Positions 1 to 8,839 of a DNA stretch of 64,000 bases are shown here, piece after piece (the stretch's first letter is position 1; each line of letters begins with the position of its first letter). The DNA is from an uncultured Treponema sp. (GTDB taxonomy: Bacteria > Spirochaetota > Spirochaetia > Treponematales > Treponemataceae), in assembly GCA_947167345.1 (NCBI GenBank), contig CAMVHR010000002.1, positions 53,275 to 117,274 of the forward strand, in the 5' to 3' direction. The notes under the pieces were generated by a model. The model saw only the letters and a program-made list of their open reading frames with translations. It was not told where the DNA came from and ran no database searches. A program made the position numbers and the translations under genes.

Positions 1-2442
1 ATTGTTGAATCTATCGGTGTAATCGGTGGAACAAACGTACAGTTTGCACATAATCCTAAAACTGGCGAAGTTGTGATTATTGAGATTAACCCTCGTACAA
101 GCCGCTCTTCAGCCCTTGCCTCAAAGGCGACAGGATTTCCTATTGCTCTTATTTCTGCAAAGCTTGCTTCCGGTCTTACGTTGGATGAAATTCCTTACTG
201 GCGCGACGGTACATTGGACAAGTATACTCCAGGCGGAGCCCCAGACGGAGACTATGTTGTTCTTAAGTTTGCACGCTGGGCTTTTGAAAAATTCCGAGGT
301 GCAGAAGATTCCCTTGGCACAAGCATGAAGGCTGTTGGCGAAGTTATGGCAATCGGTAAGACTTTCAAGGAAACTTTCCAGAAAGCAATCCGCGGTCTTG
401 AAAACGGACGTTCAGGTCTTGGCTTTGCAAAAGACTTTAACAAAAAGAGTGCTGAAGAACTTTGCGAAATGCTCAAAACTGCTAGTAGCGAAAGATATTT
501 CCAGCTTTATGAGGCTTTGCGTAAAGGTGTTTCTGTTCAGAAGCTTCATGAAATTACTTATGTAAAAGAATACTTCCTTGAGCAGATGAAGGAACTTGTT
601 GACCTTGAAGAAGAAATGCTCAAGACTCCTGGACGCCTTCCTTCTGATGAGCTTTTGATTAAGGCCAAGAAAGACGGATTTAGCGATAAGTACATTTCAA
701 AGATTTTGAAAATAAGCGAAAAGTCTGTACGTGACCGCCGCAAGGAACTTGGTGTACGAGAGGCTTGGCTTGCTGTTCCTGTCAGCGGCGTAGAAAATGC
801 AAACTATTATTATTCTACATACAATTCAGAAGACAAGAGCGTAGCAACTGATAACAAGAAAAAGATAATGATTTTGGGCGGTGGACCTAACAGAATAGGT
901 CAGGGTATTGAGTTTGACTACTGCTGCTGTCATGCGGCTATGCAGCTTAAGGATATGGGCTATGAGACAATCATAGTAAACTGTAACCCTGAAACTGTTT
1001 CTACAGACTACGATACTTCCGACAAGCTGTACTTTGAGCCTGTTACGACAGAAGATGTCTTGCAGATTTACGAAAAGGAAAAGCCTTTTGGTGTAATAGT
1101 TCAGTTTGGTGGACAGACTCCTCTCAACATTGCACGTGAACTTCAGGAAAATGGCGTAAACATTCTTGGTACTTCAATTGATTCAATTGATATTGCAGAA
1201 GACCGTGACTTGTTCCGCAAGATGATGGATAACCTTAACATTCCAATGCCTGAAAGCGGAATGGCTGTAGACTTTGACGAAGCAAAATCTATTGCAGATA
1301 AGATTGGATATCCGATTATGATTCGTCCTTCTTTTGTTCTTGGTGGACGGGGAATGGAAGTTATTTATGACGAGAAGAATCTTAAGGAATATGTAGAAAA
1401 GGCTGTAGGCGTAACGCCTGACCGTCCTCTGCTTATTGACCGCTTTCTTAAGAATGCCCTTGAATGTGAGGCTGATGCACTCGCTGATTCAACTCACGTT
1501 TACATTCCGGCAGTTATGGAACATGTTGAGCTTGCAGGCATTCACTCTGGAGACAGCGCTTGTGTACTCCCTCCTGTGAATATTCCTCAGAATAACCTTG
1601 ATACAATCAAGGAGTATACAAAGAAGATTGCAGAAAACCTGCACGTATGCGGTTTGATGAACATGCAGTACGCAATTGAAGACGGCAAGGTTTATGTAAT
1701 TGAGGCAAACCCTCGTGCAAGCCGTACTGTTCCTCTTGTTTCAAAAGTATGTGATACTCAGATGGCACGCCTTGCAACAAGAATGATGCTGGGCGAAAGT
1801 CTTGAAAGCCTTGGTCTTAAAGACAAAAAGATTCCGTATCATGGAGCAAAAGAGGCTGTCTTGCCATGGGCACGTTTCCCTGGAGTTGACCCAATCCTTG
1901 GACCTGAGATGCGTTCAACTGGTGAAGTTCTTGGTCTTGCAGAAAGCTTCCCTCTTGCATTCTATAAGGCTCAGGAAGCTGCCGGTAGTGAATTGCCACA
2001 TGCACCTGCTGCATGGGAAAACAAAAAGGTTCTTATAAGCCTTAGCAACAAGGACAGTCAGAAAGAACAGGTTCTTGAAATCGGAAAGACTTTGAAGGAT
2101 TTGGGCTTTACTCTGATTGCCACACAAGGAACAGCCGACTTCTACAATGAAAACGGAATAAAGTGTGATGTTGTGAACAAGATTGGTGGCGGTCGCCCAG
2201 ATGTTGTGGATTTGATTATGAACAAGGAAGTCTGTCTTGTTATCAATACTCCAAAGGCTCAGCGTAATTATGCAGAAGACCGCAAGACTATACGCAAGGC
2301 TTGTTTAAAGTACAAGGTAAGCTACATTACAACTCTCGCTGGCGCACTTGCTGCTGTTAAGGGCATTGAAAGCGTAAAGAATGGCAACGGTGGAGAAGGT
2401 GGAGTAAAGAGCTTGCAGGAATATCATTCGTTGATAAAATAA
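1..2442 (+). CDS. carB: carbamoyl-phosphate synthase large subunit, 3' part
   Basis: Makes carbamoyl phosphate from glutamine-derived ammonia, bicarbonate and two ATP, feeding pyrimidine and arginine synthesis. The frame is already open at base 1, and the residues before the first start-like GTG (position 73) still match CarB, so the gene runs off the left edge and roughly the first 280 residues of a ~1070-residue protein are missing. Visible are the end of the first ATP-grasp half (EINPRTSRSSALASKATGFP), the oligomerisation region, the second ATP-grasp half beginning near MILGGGPNRIGQGIEFDY, its repeat of the ending (EANPRASRTVPLVSKV), and a C-terminal MGS-like allosteric domain (GTADFYNENGI). 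An intrinsic terminator follows directly. Identification is firm. Confidence 0.97.
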   Translation: MVESIGVIGGTNVQFAHNPKTGEVVIIEINPRTSRSSALASKATGFPIALISAKLASGLTLDEIPYWRDGTLDKYTPGGAPDGDYVVLKFARWAFEKFRGAEDSLGTSMKAVGEVMAIGKTFKETFQKAIRGLENGRSGLGFAKDFNKKSAEELCEMLKTASSERYFQLYEALRKGVSVQKLHEITYVKEYFLEQMKELVDLEEEMLKTPGRLPSDELLIKAKKDGFSDKYISKILKISEKSVRDRRKELGVREAWLAVPVSGVENANYYYSTYNSEDKSVATDNKKKIMILGGGPNRIGQGIEFDYCCCHAAMQLKDMGYETIIVNCNPETVSTDYDTSDKLYFEPVTTEDVLQIYEKEKPFGVIVQFGGQTPLNIARELQENGVNILGTSIDSIDIAEDRDLFRKMMDNLNIPMPESGMAVDFDEAKSIADKIGYPIMIRPSFVLGGRGMEVIYDEKNLKEYVEKAVGVTPDRPLLIDRFLKNALECEADALADSTHVYIPAVMEHVELAGIHSGDSACVLPPVNIPQNNLDTIKEYTKKIAENLHVCGLMNMQYAIEDGKVYVIEANPRASRTVPLVSKVCDTQMARLATRMMLGESLESLGLKDKKIPYHGAKEAVLPWARFPGVDPILGPEMRSTGEVLGLAESFPLAFYKAQEAAGSELPHAPAAWENKKVLISLSNKDSQKEQVLEIGKTLKDLGFTLIATQGTADFYNENGIKCDVVNKIGGGRPDVVDLIMNKEVCLVINTPKAQRNYAEDRKTIRKACLKYKVSYITTLAGALAAVKGIESVKNGNGGEGGVKSLQEYHSLIK

Positions 2443-2460
2443 AATTTGCTTATAAGCATA

Positions 2461-2498
2461 AAAAAAGCCAATCTGATTTATTTCAGATTGGCTTTTTG
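2461..2498 (+). terminator. intrinsic terminator of carB
   Basis: A 15-bp perfect inverted repeat (2462-2476 with 2483-2497) has a six-base loop and A-rich/T-rich outer arms, so it could end transcription in both directions. It begins about 20 bases after the carB stop. Confidence 0.9.
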
Positions 2499-2598
2499 AT
2501 GTTTAACTACTGAATATAAAAATTCTGCTATTTTTCCTGCTGTTCTGTTGCAGTGCTCTTTGCGGGCTCAAAGGCAATGTACATTCATCCCAGTTTTG

Positions 2599-2626
2599 TT
2601 GACAGATTGAAAAATTCTGCTAAAAT
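2599..2626 (+). promoter_or_regulatory. sigma70-type promoter of the poly-G lipoprotein gene
   Basis: TTGACA (2599-2604), a 16-bp spacer and TAAAAT (2621-2626). Transcription would begin near 2633, giving a leader of about 34 nt that ends in AGGAGA (2655-2660), six bases before the ATG at 2667. A complete promoter and ribosome site in front of an ATG that is out of frame with the main ORF is the key argument that the gene is real and frame-switched. Confidence 0.75.
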
Positions 2627-2666
2627 GTAGATATAACATAGCCTTATTTGCGGTAGGAGAATCTTT

Positions 2667-3883
2667 ATGGAAAGAATACTAAAAGTTAGCTTAAAATTGG
2701 GGGGGGGGTAACCCTTTGTTTAATATTCAGCGTTTTTAGCCTGCTGGCAAGTCTTTTCCTTGTTTCCTGTGCTGGAGGTGCGACGAGTGCCAAGACTACT
2801 GGTACTAGCGGTCTTTGTGTACGCGTGCCAAAGACATCATCTCAAAGCCGTGCCGCACAGTATAATGTTTCAGACCTTGAAGTTTTTACCGTAATTGTAG
2901 ATTCTGGACGCTTTTCCACGTCAAAATCTTGCGGACAGGGTGAAACCCTTGAATTTACAGACCTTCCTGTAGGGCGTTACAATGTGACGGCTATTGCAAA
3001 AAAGTCTGACGGAACCGTAACTGGCAGAGGTTCTGCATCTGTAGACATTGAAGCCGATGTAGTTAAAAACGTTACAATAGTCATTCACCGCCTTAATCAT
3101 TATACAATTCAGGTTTATGATGCTGTGGGAACTACTCCTGCTTCTGTAGAAGTCAGCGACGGCGAAAAACTTTCAAAACCTGCAACACCTCCTTCCCCTG
3201 GAACAGACTATGAATTTGGAGGCTGGTTTGTCGGTACTTCTACTGCAACAGGTGTAACATATTCTGCTGCGGCATACGATTTTGACGCGCCTGTAACGTC
3301 AGAATTTTCTCTTTATGCAAAATGGGTATATAAAACTGCTACTTTCACTGGAAGCCTTTCAAGTTTCATAAACACTACATTTAAGGCAAATACTAAAGCT
3401 ACGCCTTATAATATCCAACTTACAGGGCTTAGCAATACCGATTTGGCAGCTGTTGCCGCTCAGGTTGCGTCTAAGGGTGTTTACATAAATCTAGACCTGT
3501 CATCATGTACTGGCATAAATCATACTGGTAACAATACGTTTGATGCTTCTTCCAATGAAAGTCTTGCAGGGCTTGCTACGTATTTGACGGGAATTTCTCT
3601 TCCTCCGAATGCAAAAATAGGAAACTGGGCATTCAAGGGATGTTCAAACCTTTCTGGAACAATATCAATTCCTGCCGGATGTATATGTATTGGGCGTCAG
3701 GCATTCAAGGATACTGGCATCTCAGGATACACTGATGGTGGCGGTGCCCGTATATGGCAGCGTGTAGATGCTGGGGCTAACAGCTGGGTAGGCGGATGGG
3801 AATGCTATCTGGTTGAGTCTCATGTATTGGATGGAATAAATGCGGACGGCAACTATTATTATGCTCCTTCCGGCTCATACTAA
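2667..3883 (+). CDS. phase-variable BspA-like lipoprotein (poly-G tract, OFF in this copy)
   Basis: Probable surface lipoprotein of unknown ligand. From the well-placed ATG at 2667 the frame reads MERILKVSLKLGGG and stops at 2709-2711, just after ten G residues (2699-2708). One more G (or two fewer) joins it to the downstream frame, which supplies a hydrophobic signal segment and the lipobox LVSC (Cys codon 2768-2770), then about 370 residues. That body has an Ig-like N-terminal part, a Listeria-Bacteroides repeat (EFGGWFVG to LYAKWVYK) and BspA-like leucine-rich repeats (WAFKGCSNL, QAFKDTGISG). The first start inside the long frame, a GTG at 2825, would lose the signal peptide, so it is not the natural start. 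A sequencing error in the G run is the main alternative. Confidence 0.75.
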
Positions 3884-3884
3884 C

Positions 3885-3930
3885 TGCTGTTTCCAAAAGA
3901 CTTGTTGACGAAATGTCTGTAAAATCTTGA
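3885..3930 (+). pseudogene. fragment of a histidine-phosphatase gene
   Basis: Two bases after the lipoprotein stop, 24 bases (3885-3908) are identical to 8211-8234 inside the phosphatase gene at 8131. They encode AVSKRLVDE in both places, after which this copy diverges and stops. It looks like a scrap of a paralogous phosphatase gene left at a recombination or insertion junction. Confidence 0.55.
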
Positions 3931-3948
3931 TAGAACAGTAATGATAAA

Positions 3949-3993
3949 TAAAAATCCCTGTACATTCAGCAAATAAATGTGCAGGGATTTTTA
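3949..3993 (+). terminator. intrinsic terminator after the lipoprotein gene
   Basis: A 15-bp stem with one G-T wobble (3950-3964 with 3978-3992) is flanked by A and T runs. It is about 70 bases downstream of the lipoprotein stop and could work in both directions. Confidence 0.85.
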
Positions 3994-4045
3994 TTATAAG
4001 GATATCAACTTCTTCATATATGGAAAATTCGTCTGCAAAAATTCG

Positions 4046-4261
4046 TTATCTACGAATCATCTCTTTTAAATGTATTCTCAGCTTTGCAAGTTCTTCATCG
4101 ATTACGCTGTCTATTTTTGTAAAGAGGCTGTCATCGCCTGAAAATTCTCGCGGGGTGTAAAAGAAAGTTGCTGGCGTTATGTTGAAAATGACGCACAATG
4201 CATCTAGAAGATGAGATAAGCATCTTGATTTGCCGAATCTATAATCTCTTTTGAGAGCTTC
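4046..4261 (-). pseudogene. C-terminal remnant of an XRE-type regulator
   Basis: The minus-strand frame is open from 4261 to a stop at 4046-4048 with no start codon, and a stop at 4262-4264 breaks it off upstream. It reads LLDALCVIFNITPATFFY followed by a charged helical tail ending KEMIRR. That resembles the last helix and tail of a Cro/C1-type helix-turn-helix protein, where LxxxCxxLxIsPxxFF is typical. The helix-turn-helix itself is missing, so this is probably a decayed relative of the XRE gene just upstream. The assignment is tentative because only one short motif supports it. Confidence 0.45.
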
Positions 4262-4303
4262 TCATTTTTGACCACTACTTCTGGTTATGCTGTGAGTTTT
4301 ATT

Positions 4304-4609
4304 TTATGAATGCTCTGATAATTTTTTTTGTAATAACTCAGGAAAATCATTTTTTAAAAGTTCATCTAACACTTTTATGATTTCATTTTTTGATTTTGAT
4401 GCATTACGTAAAAAAAGATCTGCTGGATGAATGCCCAATGCATTCGCTATATTTATAATTCTATCAAATGACGGTTTTGTACTACCAGCTTCAATCTGTC
4501 CTATTAAGCCGTTTGTACAGTCTGCACCTATTGCAAGTTGGCTTTGGGAAAGTTTTTTTTGTTCCCTGTAAAATTTTACGTTTAATCTGAATATTTCAAA
4601 ATAATCCAT
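4304..4609 (-). CDS. XRE-family transcriptional regulator
   Basis: A small Cro/C1-type helix-turn-helix protein of about 101 residues. The helix-turn-helix spans residues 5-60, with LSQSQLAIGADCTNGLIGQI as the central part, followed by ALGIHPADLFLRNAS and a short helical tail. The ATG at 4609 is chosen because a GTG at 4654 would overlap the first of three 13-bp palindromes and probably the transcription start; no Shine-Dalgarno sequence is visible for either. It is divergent from the MBOAT gene with the palindromes between them, so it most likely represses itself and the acyltransferase pair. A relative at 15629 shares the PADLFxRNAS stretch. Base composition is AT-rich like the following two genes. 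Confidence 0.85.
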   Translation of the reverse strand: MDYFEIFRLNVKFYREQKKLSQSQLAIGADCTNGLIGQIEAGSTKPSFDRIINIANALGIHPADLFLRNASKSKNEIIKVLDELLKNDFPELLQKKLSEHS

Positions 4610-4644
4610 AAATTCAAGTCTAAATAAGAATTTTACTTGATTTT

Positions 4645-4718
4645 TTAGTTTCACTAAGATAATATAATCTATGTTTTAGTCATTCTAAGTGAAAAACATT
4701 GATTTTTAGTTTTACTAA
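4645..4718. promoter_or_regulatory. three 13-bp palindromic operators in the XRE/MBOAT intergenic region
   Basis: Three copies of TTAGT-N3-ACTAA lie at 4645-4657, 4676-4688 (one mismatch, TCTAA) and 4706-4718. Their starts are 31 and 30 bp apart, about three helical turns, so bound dimers would sit on one face of the DNA. A TATAAT (4663-4668) lies between sites 1 and 2. The natural candidate binder is the divergent XRE protein. Confidence 0.75.
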
Positions 4719-4748
4719 GTTTGTACTATTTTTTAAAGGGTTTTTATT

Positions 4749-6152
4749 TTGCTGTTTAATTCTATTCAATTCCTGATTTTCTTTCCTATAACGGTTCTGA
4801 CTTATTTTCTATTACCAAAAAAATGTAAAAATCTATGGCTATTGTTTGCAAGTTACATATTCTATATGGGGTGGAATGTAAGATATTCTCTCTTACTTAT
4901 ATTTTCGACAGCAGTATCTTTTTTTGCTTCACTTATTATAGAAAGACAAAGACACAAAAAAGCAAAAACAGTTCTCATCATTGCAATTATAATTATTTTC
5001 TCTCTGATTTTTTATTTTAAATATTTGAACTTTGTAATTTCTCTTATAAATCCTTCTGCACCGAAATTTGATATCATTCTTCCCGTAGGAATATCATTCT
5101 TCACTTTTCAAGCAACTGGGTACATGATTGATGTTTACAGAGGTGATATAAAAGCGGAGCATAATTTTATGAAATATGCGCTTTTTGTTTCATTTTTTCC
5201 ACAATTAGTAGCAGGACCAATTGAGCGAAGTCGCAACCTTCTTACACAATTGGACAAGACTTACTATTTTGAGTTTGAACGTATAAAGCACGGAATTTTT
5301 ATAATGCTTTACGGTTATTTCCTTAAAATGTGCATTGCTGACAGGGCTGCAATACTTGTAGATTTTGTTTATTCAAATGATATGGCTACAGGAGTTCAAA
5401 TAGCTTTTGCGACTTTTATATTCTCATTCCAAATTTACTGCGATTTTGCAGGATACTCAACAATTGCAATAGGGGCATCTAAAATACTCGGTATAAATTT
5501 AATGCAAAATTTCAGTGCTCCTTATTTTGCTTTTTCGTTCAAAGACTTTTGGCATCGATGGCATATATCTCTTTCAACATGGTTTCGTGACTATCTCTAC
5601 ATTCCTCTTGGAGGAAGTCGAAAAGGAAGAATTCGAAAAAAATTAAATATATTAATTGTCATGCTTATAAGTGGGCTATGGCACGGAGCTGGGCTTCAGT
5701 TTATTGCATGGGGATTTTTTAATGGTGTTTTTCAACTTTTTGATGATTTGACTCTTAAAGTCCGTGAAAAAGTTCCGAAGATTGTTCAGATTTCATTTAC
5801 TTTTGTTCTTTTATGCCTATGTTGGCTTTTTTTTCGTGCAACATCTCTTTCAATAGCAATATGTAATTTAAAAAAGATTATTTATAACCCAGAATTTACT
5901 TCTCTTGTAAAAAATATAGTAGATAAATATGGAATGAACGAACGCGAAATGCTTTTTCTTCTTATAAGTATAGTTCTGCTAATGATTATTGATTTTTACA
6001 AATATAAAGGTGTCAGTTTACAAGAAAAATTATTTTCAAAAAAATGGTATGTTCAAACCGCTTTTTTTGTTGTTGGCATTACCGTTATAGCCGTGTTCGG
6101 GGTTTGGGGAGCTGGTTATAACGCAGCAAATTTCATTTATTTTCAGTTTTAA
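4749..6152 (+). CDS. MBOAT family membrane O-acyltransferase
   Basis: Polytopic inner-membrane protein of 467 residues that moves an acyl (usually acetyl) group across the membrane for glycan modification, like AlgI or PatA. It begins with the family's usual start MLFNSIQFLIFFPI, here from a TTG codon fixed by AAAGGG at 4735-4740, eight bases upstream. Family motifs are VAGPIERSRNL near residue 157, DFWHRWHISLSTWFRDYLYIPLGG with His269 and His272, and the catalytic-type LWHG with His312. About ten hydrophobic segments are visible. The next gene, an SGNH-type protein, begins 18 bases later, which is the usual pairing in alginate, cellulose and peptidoglycan O-acetylation systems. The substrate cannot be told. 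The AT-rich composition suggests transfer. Confidence 0.93.
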   Translation: MLFNSIQFLIFFPITVLTYFLLPKKCKNLWLLFASYIFYMGWNVRYSLLLIFSTAVSFFASLIIERQRHKKAKTVLIIAIIIIFSLIFYFKYLNFVISLINPSAPKFDIILPVGISFFTFQATGYMIDVYRGDIKAEHNFMKYALFVSFFPQLVAGPIERSRNLLTQLDKTYYFEFERIKHGIFIMLYGYFLKMCIADRAAILVDFVYSNDMATGVQIAFATFIFSFQIYCDFAGYSTIAIGASKILGINLMQNFSAPYFAFSFKDFWHRWHISLSTWFRDYLYIPLGGSRKGRIRKKLNILIVMLISGLWHGAGLQFIAWGFFNGVFQLFDDLTLKVREKVPKIVQISFTFVLLCLCWLFFRATSLSIAICNLKKIIYNPEFTSLVKNIVDKYGMNEREMLFLLISIVLLMIIDFYKYKGVSLQEKLFSKKWYVQTAFFVVGITVIAVFGVWGAGYNAANFIYFQF

Positions 6153-6170
6153 AGAACAAAGAAGGTTAAT

Positions 6171-7436
6171 ATGAAAAACAAAATGAAAATTAAAAGAATC
6201 CTAAAAACTATAATCACGATTATTTTTACATTTCTTTCTATTTATTTTATATCAATATGTTTTGCTAGGAATGGAAACAACAGAAAATATCACACCTTTA
6301 CAAAAAGTAAAACAGACTATGATGTTCTTTTTTTTGGGACGAGTCATGTACTTAATGCAATTGCACCTATGCAACTTTGGAATGAATATGGTATAACAAG
6401 TTATAATCTTGGATACCATGGATGTGGAATTGTAAAAACTTATTACTTATTGCAAATTGCACTAAAATACCATAAACCAAAGATTGCTGTTTTTGACATT
6501 TTTACAATCGACATTACTTCAAAAACTCCAGAAGCAGAACTTTCCCATGAATTAGGACTATTTCATGAAACATTCGATCCTTTCCCGCTTTCTAAAATAA
6601 AGATTAATGCTATTAATGATATATTTTCTGATACACGAAACAGGATGGAACTTTACTTCCCGTTTTATTTATATCATAATAGATGGACTGAAATTACCCC
6701 TCTTGAATTTGCAAAAGATTTTGGGCGAAAATATATTGTCTATTTTAAACCCTTTGAAACAAAGGGAATGGAATTACGAATAGGGATAAAAGGCAATCAA
6801 TCTTTTAATATTCCTGAGAAAAATTCTTATATTGGGCAAGAATCTGTCGGAATGCAATATTCAAAGAAAATCATTGAATATTGTAAGGCAAAAGGTATTA
6901 TCCCTGTTTTTATGTTTATTCCATATTCTGCACAAGAATCTCTCTTTGAATGGCGAAATGCATTTAAAAAAATTCTAGAAGAAGAAAATGTATCTTTTTG
7001 TGACATGACAAATGGAATTGTAAATTTTGATATAGATCAATATGATTTAAATTCTCATTTAAATCCCAGTGGTGCCAAAAAAGTTACTGACATGATTGGT
7101 AAGTTCCTTATAAAAAATTATGACCTTGAAACTCATAAAAATGAACTGGAGTTCAAAAACTGGGAATCAGATTACAAGCGATATGTAAAATATATTCAGA
7201 AAAAAATATGTGAGCAAAATGACTTCAAAAATCTTCTAGTGATGCTCAACAACGATGAGGTATTTGCTAAAATTGAAGCGAAAAATACTGTAAGTTTTGA
7301 TCAGATTGAAAAAGAATTGATTTTTGAAAATACGAGTGAAATTATTTTTGAAGATAATGATAATATTTTATCTGAAATAAAAGTGAGTATTTATTCAAAA
7401 GAAGATAAATCTCTTCTTTGCGAAAAGACTTTTTGA
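6171..7436 (+). CDS. membrane-anchored SGNH/AlgJ-like protein
   Basis: A 421-residue protein with one N-terminal membrane segment (about residues 10-30) and an exported SGNH-hydrolase-like domain. The nucleophile block is LFFGTSHVLNA (Ser58, His59), and the C-terminal block DLNSHLNPSGAKKV supplies Asp292 and His296. In AlgJ/AlgX/PatB-type systems such a protein takes the acyl group delivered by the MBOAT partner and places it on the polymer. AGAAGG sits upstream of the ATG. Residues from about 330 on are charged and match nothing I know. It forms a two-gene operon with the MBOAT gene. Confidence 0.8.
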   Translation: MKNKMKIKRILKTIITIIFTFLSIYFISICFARNGNNRKYHTFTKSKTDYDVLFFGTSHVLNAIAPMQLWNEYGITSYNLGYHGCGIVKTYYLLQIALKYHKPKIAVFDIFTIDITSKTPEAELSHELGLFHETFDPFPLSKIKINAINDIFSDTRNRMELYFPFYLYHNRWTEITPLEFAKDFGRKYIVYFKPFETKGMELRIGIKGNQSFNIPEKNSYIGQESVGMQYSKKIIEYCKAKGIIPVFMFIPYSAQESLFEWRNAFKKILEEENVSFCDMTNGIVNFDIDQYDLNSHLNPSGAKKVTDMIGKFLIKNYDLETHKNELEFKNWESDYKRYVKYIQKKICEQNDFKNLLVMLNNDEVFAKIEAKNTVSFDQIEKELIFENTSEIIFEDNDNILSEIKVSIYSKEDKSLLCEKTF

Positions 7437-7725
7437 GAATAAGTAATTTACAGATGTTTTTATTTTATAAATAAATTCTCAGCTACAATTCTTTTTAGAA
7501 GTATTCTGCCTACTTAGTGAAGTTAATCCATACGTTGTAATCAAGGTTCCGAGAATTACAAGTTTTTGGCTTTAAAAGAATTGTATATAACTCTATTTGC
7601 AAAATTGAATGTTTTATAGTTTTTGAGGAATAGAAAGACTGTAATCTTATTTTCATGCAAGATAGCTCCTGTTAAAAGAAGCTTTTTTATAGAAACAACA
7701 AATTTCTTGTGCTATAATATGCGAT
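7437..7725. other. AT-rich intergenic region
   Basis: This 289-bp stretch contains no ORF or clear hairpin. Its only recognisable element is TATAAT at 7713-7718, seven bases before the ATG at 7726. Confidence 0.5.
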
Positions 7726-8123
7726 ATGGAAGGAAGATTTCTGCCAATTGGCATTCAGAATTTTGAAAAGATTCGTAAAGGTAATTATGTCTATGTTGAT
7801 AAAACTGCATATATTTATCAACTGGCGCAGACTAGTACTCCTTACTTTTTGAGCCGTCCTCGCCGTTTTGGAAAAAGCCTTCTTCTTTCTACCATGCAGG
7901 CATATTTTCTTGGCAAAAAAGAACTTTTCAAAGGACTTGCCATTGAAAAGCTTGAAAAGGAAACTCGTTTTTATGCTCTTGATTTCCCAAACAGGGAGAT
8001 AGAAGAAGGCTTTTTGAATGTTGTACTTAAAAAGTTTGTAATGTAAGTTCTAAAAAACTGTTTCAGGTTGGTGTTGTTTATTCTTCATAAGCCAATGGAA
8101 TGGTTGGTTGGAAAGTGATTGAG
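7726..8123 (+). pseudogene. decayed AAA-ATPase-like / PD-(D/E)XK nuclease gene
   Basis: Intact members of this family (AAA-ATPase-like plus a C-terminal PD-(D/E)XK domain) are about 520 residues; this is a patchwork. Residues 1-80 match the start ([20 protein letters not shown], Walker A region [14 protein letters not shown]). The sequence then jumps to [16 protein letters not shown], normally some 200 residues later, and stops at 8044. A further piece in another frame (8049-8123: KLFQVGVVYSS, stop, ANGMVGWKVIE) matches the extreme C-terminus. At least two internal deletions, a frameshift and a stop show it is dead. Confidence 0.8.
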
Positions 8124-8130
8124 GTAAAAA

Positions 8131-8811
8131 ATGCGAATGATATTTGTACGGCATGGTGAACCCGACTATGAGAAAGACTGTCTGACTGAGACAGGTAGGC
8201 AGCAGGCAATTGCTGTTTCCAAAAGACTTGTTGATGAAAATATTTCTGAAATATATTCTTCCCCGATGGGAAGGGCATTAGAGACTGCTTCGTATACTGC
8301 AAGTTTGGTTAATTTGAATGTTTCAAAATTGAATTTTATGCGCGAACTTATATGGGGAGGTGATGGTGTTCCCGAAGAAGGGCATCCGTGGACATTAAGC
8401 AGCTTGATGCTGGATAATGACAATTTTGATTTTTATAGACAGGACTGGCAAAAACATCCATATTTTGAAAAGAATATCGTTACAGAAAATTATTTTTCCA
8501 TCTGCCATAGCTTTGATAAATTTTTAGAATCGTTCGGATATATCCATGAAGGAAATCATTTTTTGTGTAAAACAGATTCTGACAAAACGATAGCTATTTT
8601 TAGTCACGGAGGTTCGGGTGCAAGTGTCATTTCTCATCTTCTGTCACTTCCGTTTCCTTATGTACTGACAGTGTTTCCTTACGGTTTGACATCTGTTACA
8701 ATTTTGAATTTTCCTGTGAAAAAAGATGAGTTTGTACATCCTCGCGTGGAACTATTTAATGACGTATCTCACATAGAACGAAAAGCCTCTAACTATGTCT
8801 TTAAAAGGTGA
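8131..8811 (+). CDS. histidine phosphatase family protein
   Basis: A 226-residue member of the phosphoglycerate-mutase-like superfamily, most likely a phosphatase rather than a mutase. The catalytic RHGE motif is at residues 7-10, an SSPMGRALETA block supplies the usual arginine, and FSHGGSG near residue 160 carries the second catalytic histidine. The substrate is unknown. The ATG at 8131 follows GAGGT with a six-base gap. Part of it is duplicated as a 24-bp scrap at 3885. Confidence 0.85.
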   Translation: MRMIFVRHGEPDYEKDCLTETGRQQAIAVSKRLVDENISEIYSSPMGRALETASYTASLVNLNVSKLNFMRELIWGGDGVPEEGHPWTLSSLMLDNDNFDFYRQDWQKHPYFEKNIVTENYFSICHSFDKFLESFGYIHEGNHFLCKTDSDKTIAIFSHGGSGASVISHLLSLPFPYVLTVFPYGLTSVTILNFPVKKDEFVHPRVELFNDVSHIERKASNYVFKR

Positions 8812-8839
8812 AGAAACTTTGTGTTTAACCAACACCGCA

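Noticed and set aside
2825..3883. Cytoplasmic protein starting at GTG 2825
   Set aside because: It would lose an intact lipobox signal peptide encoded directly upstream in the same frame and has no ribosome site.
4651..4654. GTG 4654 as start of the XRE regulator
   Set aside because: It overlaps the first palindrome and probably the transcription start; the helix-turn-helix domain does not need the extra residues.
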